DNA of 64,000 bases from contig JAQOOI010000074.1 in the NCBI GenBank assembly GCA_028554645.1, positions 806,001 through 870,000 on the forward strand, given 5' to 3'. A model generated the notes under the pieces. The model saw only the letters and a list, made by a program, of their open reading frames with translations. It was not told the DNA's origin and ran no database searches. Position 1 is the first letter of the stretch, and the number at the start of each line of letters is the position of its first letter. A program made the position numbers and the translations under genes. This document shows positions 42,078-54,159 of the stretch, one piece after another. This stretch comes from Omphalotus guepiniiformis (lineage: Eukaryota > Basidiomycota > Agaricomycetes > Agaricales > Omphalotaceae).

Positions 42078-44530
42078 ATGGTCGTCGACGATTACAGAGA
42101 GTTCAACAACACGAAGGTTCAGCACTTTGGACAAACCATCATCGCAATATCTCTTGCTCTTGCTCTCTATCATGCTCTCAAATGGCTGCATCTCAGAAAG
42201 ATGATGCCACCTGGTCCTCTTGGTCTTCCATATCATGGCAACCGTTCACAAATGCCTACTGTCAAACCGTGGTTGAAGTTCGCGGAATGGAACAGGGTAT
42301 ATGGTGGGTTGACTGAGTGGTTGCCGGCGAAGATACCATTGTGAATCGTTGAAATCAGGCCCTGTCGCTTCAATCTTCTTGGGATCGACACCAGTCATTA
42401 GTGCGTGTCTGGCGAATCATCCGACTGTGACAGCATATCCTGATTTTGGTTTAGTTCTAGGAAGCGCTCGAGCAGCTTGGGATCTTCTCGAGAAACGGTC
42501 TGAAATTTACTCCAGTCGTCCTCGCTTTATAATGGCGTGAATACCAATCGTCGCACGATTTTTTGAATTTCAACACTGATTTTCTGTGTAGAGGGGAGAT
42601 TTTGTCTGACAACAAACGAGGCTTGATGCATCCAAACGACGAATTTTGGCGAAAGTGGAGAAGAGTGAGGACAGCACGTACTTGAGTTGTACTTTCCTTA
42701 CTGACATTGGCGTTACTAGATCCTTCACAACGGATTTCACTCCCGCAAGTCGGAAACTTATCAGGACATTCAGTCCTTGGAGTCCAAAATAATGTTGCAT
42801 CAAATGCTTACGGGGCCCAAACAATATGAGAAGCATCTACAGAGGTCATTCAACTTCATAACCGACAAGAGATGATCTGACCTCATTTTGATGTCAGATA
42901 TGCCGCAAGTGTAGTGACCTCGGTGACTTATGGGCGCCGCGTGGACAGTGTAGACGAATGGATCGTAAAGGAGAATATGGACTCCACAGATTGTAGGGTC
43001 AATTCGTGTTACTCTGCGTACAGATCACTCAGTTCTACCCCAATATAGATTTGACTAGGTATGACTTTCCACTTGAGTTGATGCTAGTTTGATCGATATC
43101 ATTCATCTCATAGCGTCAAGTGAGGATAGCATTCAATTCATCCTCACCCCACATTGATAGTCGTTCTGCAGTATCCCTGGGAAATACCTCGTAGAGTCAT
43201 GGCCCTGGCTTCTAAAGCTTCCGGTACGAGTCCTTCCTTCCATGCCGGTGTATTCAACGCCTACCTGCAATCAACAGTACTCCCTTCAATGGTTTCGTAG
43301 AGAAGCTGAAATTAGACGACAAAAAGACAGCTCGTTCCTGATGTACCTGCTTGACGATGTGAAGGCACGCATGAAGGAGGGAACGATCCCAGATTGCCTT
43401 ACAGCTCAGAGCATCGCCGATATCGAGAAGATCGGCATGACCGAACTCGAACTCGCTTATTCTGTTTCTAGCCCATTTGGTGCCGGTATAGAAACGGTGA
43501 GTGGTGCTGAAATCATGCTAGACTTCGTTATTTACCAAGAGTCGGTTTTCTAGACCAGTTCTACTCTTATTGTTTTCATACGTGAGTCTGACCACTTACT
43601 TTACGCAACTTGCTGTATGGTTTCTGCTATGCAGTCGCAATGCTCCACTTCCCGGAAGTCCTCAGAAAAGCTCAAGCTGAAATCGATGCTGTCGTTGGCT
43701 TCGACCGGCTTCCTGAGTTTTCAGATAGGCCCAGCCTGCCGTATGTCAACGCTGTTGTAAATGAGACACTCAGGTATGTGTTCTGTCTTTGCTACTCGAC
43801 GAGAAGTTGTCATTGATGGTTTTTTTTTCGTCTCAGGTGGCGGCCTGTGGCGGTCTTAGGTGGAACACCTCACGCAGTGACGGCTGATGACGAGTATAAA
43901 GGAATGTGGGTAGCAGGATGCACTTCCTGAATTTGTATTGATATATCTGCTAGGTTCATTCCAAAAGGCTCGACTGTTTTCGCAAATTTCTTGTACGTGT
44001 CTTTGACTGGCAACCGTGAAATAGCTGACAGGCGGAATTATGTGTTTCAGTGGCATCATGCAAGATCCTGGTAAGCTCACGTTGGAACACGAGAAAAAGT
44101 CGGTGACACTACAAAATCCTGTAGACATGTTTCCCTCGCCGGAAACCTTTCGTCCAGAACGCTTTCTCGACACCACGGATCCTCGTCTTCAGCATTTCGA
44201 CCTACCGTTTGGCTTTGGGCGACGTCAATGTCCCGGAATGCATTTAGCATTGAACTCAATTTTCATCAACATCTCACGTCTGATTTGGGGGTTTGGTATC
44301 CGACCGGCTGTTGATCAGAATGGAAAACCGAATCTGCCAGGTGAGGGAACTGAGTTCTAATTGGAGTAGCTTACCACTGACGAGACTCAGATTGGTGGAA
44401 TTTCACGAACGGGTTCAACTCGCGGCCTGTGAGCTTCGACTGCCAGCTGATGCCGAGGAATACTCACGTTAGAATCACTATCGAAACGGAATACGCAGAA
44501 GCTAAGAAGACATTGACTACCTGGGAATGA
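42078..44530 (+). CDS. Cytochrome P450 monooxygenase (agaricomycete OrdA-like type)
   Basis: Microsomal P450 oxidising a hydrophobic metabolite or xenobiotic. An N-terminal anchor (IIAISLALALYHALKW) precedes the Pro-rich MMPPGPLGLPYHGN. Spliced exons give GPVASIFLGSTPVI, ARAAWDLLEKRSEIYSSRP, FWRKWRR, SIPGKYLVESWPWLLKLP, I-helix FGAGIETTSSTL, ExxR in NETLRWRP, FRPERFLD, and heme-binding FGFGRRQCPGMH. The stop is at 44530. Roughly 13 introns, mostly about 50 nt, except one of about 175 nt (about 42995-43170). All core motifs are present, so the gene appears intact despite misleading frame breaks in the unspliced sequence. The P450 family cannot be fixed by eye. Confidence 0.88.
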
Positions 44531-44857
44531 GAGGTAGATATGTATGTAGTGAATAGTCATCAAATACTTATAAACGAAAGATATACGTGCACGGTCTCAT
44601 GAAGGACCAGGTACACATAGACAATTAATTGCTCGGGTCACATCCCCCAGCACCTTTCAATCTCTAGAACAGATATACATAATTGAGTCCACCAATCACA
44701 TACGCATTCGTACCGTACAGTACATCAACAGAAAAGGGTAACACTATAACGCATACATAGACGACAACGCACAAGCGTACAACAAGATCTTCGACAGATA
44801 ACAGTACACAAATAGTAGTATCTAGATAGGAAAACATATCGAGAGGGATGACAGAAA
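44531..44857. other. 3' flanking interval between convergent P450 and Argonaute genes
   Basis: About 330 bp, AT-rich, between two stop codons. It should contain both polyadenylation regions. No gene seen. Confidence 0.5.
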
Positions 44858-47800
44858 TCAGAGATAATACATTGTGTCCTTAAGTTGGGAGCCTTGTACT
44901 CCACCGTGCCAAAGTTGCTCCGCCTCAAGCCTGACATGTTGATCAGCGTCGGTAGCGTTCAGATTTACAGAAGTGTTGCCCTGAAGCAACTTGTGGATAT
45001 AACAGCGACCACGTTCGCATGCCAAATCAGCATAATAAGCCGGTGAGGCTAAGCTGACGGCTTTGGTAGCTCGCGAAAACATGTAACTGACGGCGAGCGT
45101 CAGACCCTGCAACTGGTCGGCCGTGAAGCCAATGTCGTCGTGGACAACATAGTAGTGTGTCGGTCGAGTTGTGCCTTGAAGGCCACCATGGGCTACAATG
45201 TCATCCGTCAGCACGATATCAAGCCAAAGAGAATCACGACTACAAACCCTGCAGGAAGAAGTCGAAATTATACACAGCCGTTACCCCACGATCAACTACT
45301 GTCCCAGGTTTAGGGTTACCATTATGATCAGCGTTTGCAGCATCGGTCGGATAGAATCGCGTATGATGTCTTTTGCCGCAAATGACAATACTGAGCTTCG
45401 GAGAGTATTTCGCCTGAGGCAAGCTGAATTTTCTGATCGCAGCCTGCATGGCTGGCATCTCCTCTGAGACTACAGTATTGAACTGACCCTGTTAAACAAA
45501 AGTCAAACAATTTCCAACAGCAGGAAAAAGCACTGTGTACTTCAGAAACCCCATCCCTGTACACGAGGATTCTCTGAGGCAGCACGCCATTATTGCGGGA
45601 CTTGAACAGTTTAAGACGTTCAACCATCATGTTCTCGAGGTTGCTAACCATCTCATTGGTGATAAACAATAGATTCAGCTTACATTCACAAAAAAAAAAG
45701 CAGAAACACCAACCTCTTTCTTCGATTCTTGAAGCTCCATGCTCGCTGGATACTGAGCAAAGTCAGGGTCGACACTGGCAACGACTGCCGCGATAGAGGG
45801 TGTTCCCTTGATACTACCCGGTCCTGGATGGGTTACATCGATCCCGACAAGCATAGTCGGAGTAGCCTTGAACCATTTCATACTATCTGGATCCAATCTA
45901 TGACTGTATACAAAATTGATCCCCACGCACTCAGCATATAATTTGAAAGGAAACATACTTGATCCCACCCATCTTCATGTTGATCTTCAAGGCAACATTC
46001 GCAAAGTACTGCAGTTGTCCTAATGGCAAGTGTCAGAGCCCAAACAAGTGACTTGATGTTAAATATAAGACCTCTCTCTTTCCGAATCTTGCTAGAGTGC
46101 ACACACACAGTCGCCACATCCAAGTATGAATCACATAGATGTTTGAGGCCGGAATAAACGTGCTTGTCGCCACTCGACAGAATGACCAAGACGAACGAAG
46201 GCTTCTTAGGCATTGTTCTCAGAGCATTGCGAATTTCAGCAATAGCCGCAGCACGTATCGGGTCACCGTTATCTTTACGTGGCAGATTGGTGACCAGATA
46301 CATGGGATCTTGCTTGTTGCAGTTGACAGTCATACCACTATTCTGGCACATGTCAGCTAAACCGTTGACAGTAGAGCGCAGCTCCGGGTCACTCGAATCT
46401 TGAAATTCGTCTCTAGGATTACCATCTTTAATCACTAAAACGGCCCATTGGCGAAGGACGCCTCCCTTGGCAAATTTGACGCTACGTAGATTCCAGCTAG
46501 CCTTCTCATCTACCAGGGGCGTGCCTCGACCGTACTGTATTCCTGGAGGAGGAAGAATTCGGCCGGGCACTACTGTCATCTCGGTACCAATGCGTATGCC
46601 GAATGCACCCATCGGATCTGCTCCGTCACGGAATCCCAGTTGTTGCAGACCCTGGCTTGTTATTGCCTGAGCATTGACATTGGGTGGTTTCGCAGCCACT
46701 TTGATCATTTCCGCAGTCTGCTCGTCCAGCAATTTACCTTTGAACGCCTGATTGGGTAGTATTTCGCATACTTCTGGCGGAAGAAGATTGGCTTTCTGTC
46801 CTCCAACATCAACCAGCGGTAGATCGGGGTAGCGAAGCTTGAAATTGTACTCTGCCCAAGGAAGCATCAGCAGACTGTATGGTGATAGAATAAATACCCA
46901 CTGCGCGCAAAGTAGGTTTCGACTGTGACCGTGCCTCCAAGTTCAGCACAGTCAAATCGATGCTGCCTAGGAGTGAGATGGGAAACTGTTTTGATAGTCT
47001 TTTTGTAACCAAGATGAACCGTTTTCACTCTGACGCCTTTGGCAAAGGCAACATAACGAGCCCCAAAACTGGCATTCTTGAATTGCATCATAGCATCTGC
47101 AAGATTGCCGGGCACGTAGAAGGCAGTAGTACAAACTGCATAGCAAGGCAAGTCGGCGGATGCAACGGCGAGAGCATGAATACGGAAACACTCACCATTG
47201 ACGTTCACCATCAATTGTTTGTGGCTAGGTCGAACCGAAGAGTAGAAGCCTCTCCAAGCTTCAAGACCTCCCCCTAAAGCTACAGGAGGAGCAGCTCCCG
47301 CAAAGAAGAACCTATTTCTTCCAACCATGACACCGCCTCCCTGAGCAGTTCGACTGGGATGAGCGGCGAGTATGAGATTTAAAGCAGAGATGATCGGTAG
47401 TATGTCATAGTCTTTGTACTGGGGCTGCCCCGAGAGATAGCTGTCGCAATGGGTCAGCACACAACACAAAGTAGAATTCCTCATTATGACTTACTTTTGC
47501 AGGGCAGACGTGTCGATGTTCTGAATGAATTTAATGGTGAGAGAATACTGCCTCCCCCCTGCACGTGGTCCCTGTTCGTCCTCATCGTAGTACGGGACGT
47601 TTATGACCAAAGGCTGGCCAAGCTTCCTCGCAGAAATAAGTTTCGAGGAATGATCATGGGCTACCAGGCCCCGAAGGCCGTTGCTTGTCCAGTCGGGTGT
47701 CTGTTCTGCCAACTGGAAAATTCTTCGCTTGACACGACGATTTGCTGTGCCAGCAGTAGGAGAAATAGACACGTCGTATTCATACAGTGAGCCTTTAGGA

Positions 47801-48230
47801 ACTTGCACGGGGAAAAAGTTGGCACGTAGTTTAACGGCAGTTCCCTTTGACCCGAATCCAGGACGAATGGGTAGATCAGAAGGACGGATAGTGAGCTGCT
47901 GAAGGGATGCTACGAGAGCATCTTGAGAGTTATCCTTGAGGCGGGCGTCAATGTCTGACGACACGTTCGGAGGGGCAAAGACACTAAGTAATAACAATCA
48001 GACAGGTATACTCTTAGCAAGCAACAGTTTGAACTGACACCCGCTTGTTCTCTTGGTGCATATCCTCTCCCTGCTCCGCCTGGTGGACCGCCTCTTCCTG
48101 GGCCACCTCGATAGCCACCTCGGAAGTCGCCACGTCCTCCTGGAGAGCCAGCACGACCCCTGTCTCCACCACCACGGCCACCTCCACCGCGGCCTCCACC
48201 ACGTCCTCTATCGTAGCCTCGACTAGCCAT
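44858..48230 (-). CDS. ago: Argonaute (QDE-2/Ago-type) RNAi slicer
   Basis: Complete multi-exon Argonaute, binding small RNAs for gene and transposon silencing. The ATG at 48230 begins an RGG-rich N-terminus (MASRGYDRGRGGGRGG). An N-domain follows (RRIFQLAEQTPDW, VPYYDED), then PAZ-region elements (FYVPGNLADAMMQFKN, KTIKTVSHLTPRQHRF), L2/MID (KVAAKPPNVNAQAI, HVYSGLKHLCDSYLDVATVC) and PIWI. Slicer residues are visible: Asp in VGIDVTHPGPGS, Asp in LVYRDGVSE and His in RPTHYYVVHDD; a glutamate in the SMELQ region is a candidate finger. The C-terminus is MYYL at 44858. Length of about 950 residues is normal. It looks catalytically competent and is probably the genome's general RNAi effector or one of several paralogues. 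Confidence 0.95.
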
Positions 48231-48544
48231 TTATTCTAGTCAATGAAGTAGCGTGGAACGACACTTAAAGGCTGTAGGCGCCAAAGAAATCACACACACT
48301 GGTAACGAGTAGAAGTAAGTATATGTTGAAAACAGTGATGATAAGGAGAAACTGAGTGGAATTTGTACAAGAAAGATAGAATATAAAGCAACGTTAAAAA
48401 GCTGTCAGCAGAAGGGACTGATGGCAGTATTCAACGTCTGACAACACGACCCACATCGCATTTGGCAGGTCCTTTATAGATGCTTTTGCCGGGAAGTGCC
48501 GGTGGCTGAATAGCACAGCAATCGAACAAGCGCTGAGGAATAAA
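48231..48544. other. Argonaute promoter interval
   Basis: About 310 bp upstream of the Argonaute ATG and downstream of the next minus-strand gene. It is A-rich near the Argonaute start. No gene or structured element identified. Confidence 0.4.
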
Positions 48545-50064
48545 TCACATTCTGCTTTCAATCTGCCTTATTATCTGGTTCTGCACGACAAGTAGTAAAG
48601 CATATAAAGTTTCAATACGCTATCAGTGCAACGGAGAATCATTAGCCAGTAGCTTGAACACAATACCAACCACTCACAGGAATGGGGACATTTCTCTCTC
48701 TTCCCATCCTGACTACTTCCCCAACAATTACCTCTACTTCGATTGGTTGGCCCTTTCGCGCGTCAAGAAGCATACTTGGAACGTGTTTGCTATCTGGTTT
48801 GATATGAATCGCCTGAGTGTTTGACAGCGTCTGTTCGACGATGCTTGATGGTAAACCATCCTCTGAGTCAGGAAAACCAAGCGCATGTCCTATGATAATG
48901 TAGCAATGGGTCAAAGTTCGGACATGGCAAGAGTAATCCAGACTTACCGACAGCTAATAGCTCTTGCATTGTTGCTCGGAGCGCAGGAATAGTAACACTT
49001 GCTATCATATCCGCAGTCTGCCGAGCAACATACGGGGCATAGGGTTCAGAAGAATCTGCGGGCGCCGGGCGAAAGATCGCAGGAAGCGTGTAGCCTGTGT
49101 ATGAAAAGGCCAAAGCCTAAAGGTGAGTTTGATTCGAGAAATGTGATGATTATCATACCCTGTCAATGTCGAGAGCGACGAAAATGCAACGTTCCAGAAA
49201 TTCTTGGAAAACTTCTTCCTCTGAATCTCTGGGACTACGGCGACACTGCTTCCACCTGCGGCGAGAACAGACGCGATGCCTTCAAGAATTTCTGTTTCCT
49301 CGGCGGAATTAGTTGTAGTCGTATAATCGCCGTGTCTATATATCCCAAGAGTGGGACGATCCTTTTATCGTTGATCAGATGGTATCATATCCCAGGTCCC
49401 TAGTGATAGTATAACTCACAAAATTACTGTGTTCCACAACATCGGGGGCGAGAAGGTTAGTCCCGATGAACAATGAAGTACCGATAATCTTCGGGTTCCC
49501 TTGCCCAAGGTTCTTAACTGCGTGATACAAATCAACCTCAACATTCAATCCGTTCTGCAAGATCACATAGACAGGCTGGGGATATTTGTCGATATACGGC
49601 GCGGTCAGGAACGGGGCTAGGATGGTTGGGGTCTTGATCAAGTCAGGCAGAGCCTTTGTCGTGAGGATTACATAGTCATAAGGTCTATCGGCAGCCCCTG
49701 CGACTGAGCTGCACACTATAATTCGAAATTTGACTCATGGTTCTTGCAAGTACGAGATACTCACATCTATCCGGTTTCCATCCAGGTATATCTCCGTATT
49801 TGACACTCTTGAAGTGCATCCCATTTCCTTGCAAATACATTAGCCAACATCAACATTCCATGCTGATAAGGGCTTATTACTATTGACAGCCTCAAAATTG
49901 CTCCTAGCCACGGCAGTAACGCGTGCAAGTCCGCTCCGTTTGAGGATTAACGAATCTGTCGATTTAAGAATGAGAGCAGGAACTTTCTTGGAACTTAAAC
50001 TATACGCACAAACAGCACCTACAGCACCAAATCCGACAACAAGAATTTCTTTCATCGCACTCAT
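48545..50064 (-). CDS. Ketopantoate reductase (ApbA/PanE) family protein
   Basis: NAD(P)-dependent 2-hydroxy-acid dehydrogenase fold, related to 2-dehydropantoate 2-reductase of pantothenate/CoA synthesis. MSAMKEILVVGFGAVGAV from the ATG at 50064 contains the GxGxxG dinucleotide loop at residues 11-16. Further elements are YDYVILTTKALPD, VYVILQNGLNVE, KIIGTSLFIGTN and, in the C-terminal helical domain, KNFWNVAFSSLSTLTG with a Lys-Asn-Asn-type substrate region. The last exon encodes RIETLYALLVVQNQIIRQ, the usual ApbA ending, with a stop at 48545. Several introns. Fungi carry multiple paralogues of this family, some in secondary metabolism, so pantoate reduction is likely but not proven. Confidence 0.85.
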
Positions 50065-50493
50065 CTGGCTGAGGATATGTAAGTATCCTCAGTCTGGGCG
50101 TGGACTCCGTGGAACGGTGGAGGTTCTGAAGGACAGCGGTCGGGCCGGGCCGGCATTACATCTCTTCCTTAAACTTGCACGCACGCAATGCAAATACATA
50201 CTTCTATGGCGACGTTGGAACAGACCCGCCAGTGCACATAGCCAAAGTGTGTACGAGAATGCGGCCGCTGCGGTGTACTTTCTGCTTCTTTCTTTTACTG
50301 TGGCATATCCTATGGAAGATAGAACTGATGACTTCAGAAGCCCCTGCTACTCTTTCATCCTTCCTAGTCTCAAGATGTCAAATCGTTCGTGATTTCAAAA
50401 TTCATCTCCTACTTTATTTATACAACATGATAGATAGCATTGTACGTATTTCAACAAAAAACGCCGATCGCAACGATCATGTATACTGAAGCA
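50065..50493. other. Intergenic interval, KPR-like promoter and monooxygenase 3' flank
   Basis: About 430 bp; no convincing coding frame. It contains the promoter of the ApbA-family gene at its left end and the terminator region of the first FAD monooxygenase at its right end. Confidence 0.4.
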
Positions 50494-52042
50494 TTAGATT
50501 TCGCTCTGTCCCTCGAACGGGCCAGAACGCATTGCAGCAAAAGTATTCTCAAGCTGCGCTTGATCGCTGAAAGCATTTCGAATACCTTGGTTCCTTTTTA
50601 AGCATGCTTCCCTACTTGCCACAACTCTTGACTCTCCTGCTTGCCGCGCTTGCTTCACAAGGGCGGATGTTCTTGGCAGACGAATGCTTTCATATTCCGA
50701 GAACGCTGTTTTCAGAACCTCCGTGGACGGTGGTTGGGCAGACGGGTTGTATTTTACTAGTACCCGCGTCTAAGAATGAATTGTTAACGATTTTACCACT
50801 TGACACGACAAGGATGATTTACGAGGTGATAAATGTCTTCGCATGCTTGATTTGCGCCTTGACCGATGTGCTGGAAATTAAAGGTTGTTATTGAATTGAA
50901 GAAATATGAGTGAGCGAACATACGGGACTTGTTGGATGCGCTGCATCTCCAAGAAGAACGACCCTACCCTTGTACCACGTCTTTAGCTCGGGACGATCAT
51001 ACAAACCATACTACGGATAAACAGTAGGTCAGCCTTTCTTCTGAAGCTCCGCGATTCACCGCACCTTGATTATCTTCTCAGCGTTCCGGACTAAATCTCC
51101 AGCCCCGAACTTCCATTCAGAACGGGGATCTTTCCTCAAATGTTCAAGCATGGAATCGTCCACCGCACGCCACGTCTCTTTGGTCTCCGCCTCCCGACGC
51201 GTTATACTACGATCAGTTACGACGCGTCACTGAATGCCAATTAACGGATTACGACGTACGCCCAAGAACAGAGGTTTTCGCTGACTTGATAGCCTATCAT
51301 ATGTGAATCCTCTCCGTAGAAATTGATGATGGAAGGAGTTTTAGACCATTGATCTGGGACAGGAGAGAATCCTCCCATCTTCGTTTGTGAGTTCTCGGAT
51401 GTAAACGATATGGTGACGTTCCTTACCTGCGTGAGTCCGGTGAACGAGGCTTCTTCTTTCCCAAAGATACTGATACGGGTATTACTGTGCAAACCGTCGC
51501 ACCCAACCACGAAACTAGCCGTGTCTGTATCTCCATTCTCGAAGATGACCTTGACAGAGTTTGAATCGTCCTGTTGTTGGACATCAACGACTTTGCGTTG
51601 CCAATGAATTTCAATGCCTTCTTTCAAGGCCAGTTCAGATAGCAGCTGGAGGAACTCGCGTCGCCGAACTCCGATGCCTATGCCCTGGCTGTATTCGGGT
51701 ATGTTTAATTCTAGTAAATTTCCAGTCTCTCCGAGAAGACCTTCATCGCCTGGGACCATGGAATACATGGCCATGTTGCCTATAGTCTTACCTGGTAGCT
51801 GTGAAACTAGACCAGGGATTAGTCCGAGGACACGAAGACCATTTGGCTGTAACCTGTTTGGAACGATGAGGATTATTCCAGGCTTATGGCGAAAGGACGC
51901 ACATGAGACTGAGACCACCATCAGTGTCTCTTGGAGTTCGTTCGTATATAACGGGCTGGTAACCTTTGTTCTTGAGAAACAGTGCTAGAACAGGACCTGC
52001 AACGCCGCAGCCTACGATGATTACTCTGGTAGTTGAAGACAT
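50494..52042 (-). CDS. FAD-dependent monooxygenase, salicylate-hydroxylase-like (copy 1)
   Basis: Flavoprotein hydroxylase of the PHBH/salicylate-hydroxylase superfamily, using NAD(P)H and O2 on an aromatic or polyketide-like substrate. MSSTTRVIIVGCGVAGPVLA holds the GxGxxG FAD loop; DGGLSL and LQPNGLRVL follow after an intron. The middle has DTASFVVGCDGLHSNTR, the DG motif contacting both cofactors. The second FAD motif is VVLLGDAAHPTSP followed by HIGQGANQACEDIYHL. The C-terminus ends SGPFEGQSEI at 50494. An in-frame ATG at 52075 is an alternative start; 52042 is preferred by comparison with the adjacent paralogue. It is tandem with copy 2, separated by 174 bp, same strand. Confidence 0.9.
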
Positions 52043-52216
52043 AATTCGAGGAGAACGAGAACTGGGATGTTTCATTTATTGATATCACTGCATCGTCTTT
52101 ATACACAGAACTTGTCGGAGATCATACATTGAAAAAAAGTCTCAGTGCGAAATGGAGAAAGTCAAGAGTCAAGCTGACTTGAATTACATAAACAGTCTAT
52201 TGAGGGCCGGTCCAGG

Positions 52217-53833
52217 TCAGATCTCGCTCTGTCCTTGGAATGGCCCTGAAGTCCTCTGGACAAGGTCATTGAGACCCTTGTGCGAGTCACCCCATATCTC
52301 TTTTAGCATCTCGTTTCGTTTCAAAGTCTCTTCCTTTCCATGAGTCACTCGAATTTCTCCCATGTGTCGCGAATCCTTAACAAGAGCGGCCGTACGAGGC
52401 AGGCGGATGCTCTCGTATTCTGAAAATGCCTCTATGAGCACTTGAGTTGAAGGAGATGCGCCAGATGGGTTATGTTTAGTTAGCTGCGCAATGGATGAAT
52501 GCTTGCTCCAAGGGTGACAGTAAAGAAGCACTCACAGCCCTCACGAGGTGATAAATATCTTCGAAGGATTGGTTTGCTCCCTGGCCGAGGTGCTAATTAA
52601 AGATATCTTCTCAGGATCGGGGATTTTGCTCGAAAGATGCGAGTGTAGCTCACAGGTGTTGTTGGGTGAGCTGCATCACCAAGAAGAACTACTCTACCCT
52701 TGTACCAAGTCTTCAGCTCTGGTCTATCGTATAGGCCGTACTGGTGTGCTGTTTTTAAATATCGTGCCAGTCGTTTCACCATCGGGGGAGGCTCACTTTG
52801 ATTATCTTTTCGGCGCCTTTCAACAATTCACCGGATCCGAAAGGCCATAAGGCGACTGGGTCATCTTTGAGCTGTTCCAGTCTAGTGCTGTCGACAGCAC
52901 GCCAGGTTTCCTTAGTCTCTACGTCTCTTCGCGCGATGCTAAATTCAGATTTGTGTCATCAAGGGGAATCACGAAACATGGAAGGTTGGCTTACGCCCAG
53001 GAGCTTTTCGTCTCGGATACCGGATACGTTATCATATGTGTGCCATCCCCGAAGAAGTCGATCAGGGTACTCGCCGTAGACTTCGGCGTTGGACCAAACC
53101 CTCCCATCTGCGATTCAGTTGCATCAGCTCGAGTCGGACTTGGATGCATGTGTCACTGGCAAGTTTAGACGCACCTGCGAAACGCCCGTGAATGTCGCCT
53201 CTTCCTTCCCAAACAGACTGACACGCGTGCTACTATGCAGACCGTCGCACCCTACGACGAAACTCGCGGTGTCAGTCGTACCATCTCCCAGTATCACTTT
53301 CACCGAGTCAGACTCGGGACTTTGCTGCACATCAACTACCATTCGTTCCCAGTGAATCTCGACGCCAGCGTTCAAAGCAGCTTCCGATAGTAAATGTAAA
53401 AACTCGTGGCGACGGATGCCTATCCCGATACCTGGGCGCTTTCCAGATTCGTACTCTGAATCTGTTGGTTGGGCTTCCGCATGGGTAGGAATGCCTTCAC
53501 CGAGCAAACGTTCGTCTCCGGGAACAGTGGAGTAAACGGCTACTTGATCCACAGCCTTCCCTGGCAATTTAGAAATCAGCCCTGGAATCAACGAGAGAAC
53601 GCGTAGTCCGTTGGCTTGTAGCCTGATAGAGGGGGATGTGTGAGTTGCAGGGTCATCTGCTGCTGCAGGCAAGAAGGAGGGTCGCACATAAGACTCAGAC
53701 CGCCATCGGTATCCCGTTTGATTCTTTCATATATAACTGGGTGGTATCCCTTGGATTTGAGGAAAATGCTGAGTAGCGGTCCTGCGATCCCGCAGCCTAC
53801 GATAATGACTTTAGTGGGAGTTGGTGAAGACAT
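52217..53833 (-). CDS. FAD-dependent monooxygenase, salicylate-hydroxylase-like (copy 2)
   Basis: Head-to-tail paralogue of the preceding gene. MSSPTPTKVIIVGCGIAGPL, DGGLSLM joined to LQANGLRVLSLIPG after an intron (about 53624-53686), DTASFVVGCDGLHSSTR, YGLYDRPELKTWYKGRVVLL and HLGQGANQSFEDIYHLV all align with copy 1. The C-terminus again ends in GPFQGQSEI (stop 52217). Relative to copy 1 it has an insertion of about 10-15 residues (THAEAQPTDSEYESGK) before GIGIGIRRHEF, near the substrate-binding region, hinting at changed specificity. The two genes keep matching intron positions where checked, so they arose by tandem duplication. Its promoter is shared with the divergent acyltransferase. 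Confidence 0.9.
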
Positions 53834-54159
53834 ATATTTCGTGCACTGATACTCTCTGGCCTGACATATTTATACTGCTCATTGGTACTGAGGTTTCTGT
53901 GTGGTGCTTCATTATGGACTTAGCAAGCTGAAGAGCTAACGGGCACACCACGGTGATGACTCATCCTTCTTGAGTTTTAATATTCACACACGGTGGTGCT
54001 TCGGAAAGGAGTCAGAGTAAACGGATAAGTACTAAGTGCTCGCTACGGGTAGGACTCATGGATATCGGGGCCGAGATAGTCTACTCGACTTGACTCCTAC
54101 AGCTGTACATATGGCATAGTACAATGGTAGGCTCTGTTGAAAGACTCAAGTGACACAAG
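53834..54159. promoter_or_regulatory. Bidirectional promoter with AP-1/Gcn4-type palindrome
   Basis: Divergent 326-bp promoter between monooxygenase copy 2 and the acyltransferase. The perfect palindrome GATGACTCATC (53955-53965) contains ATGACTCAT, the Gcn4/AP-1 bZIP consensus. CACGGTG occurs twice, near 53949-53955 and 53990-54000. A TATA box for the minus gene, TATAAATA on the minus strand, lies at 53867-53874, 34 nt above its ATG, implying a very short leader. Function is inferred from motif and position. Confidence 0.55.

Noticed and set aside
42340..43320. Apparent frameshifts in the P450, hinting at a pseudogene
   Set aside because: All breaks coincide with plausible short introns; spliced exons restore SIPGKYL, I-helix, ExxR and heme motifs.
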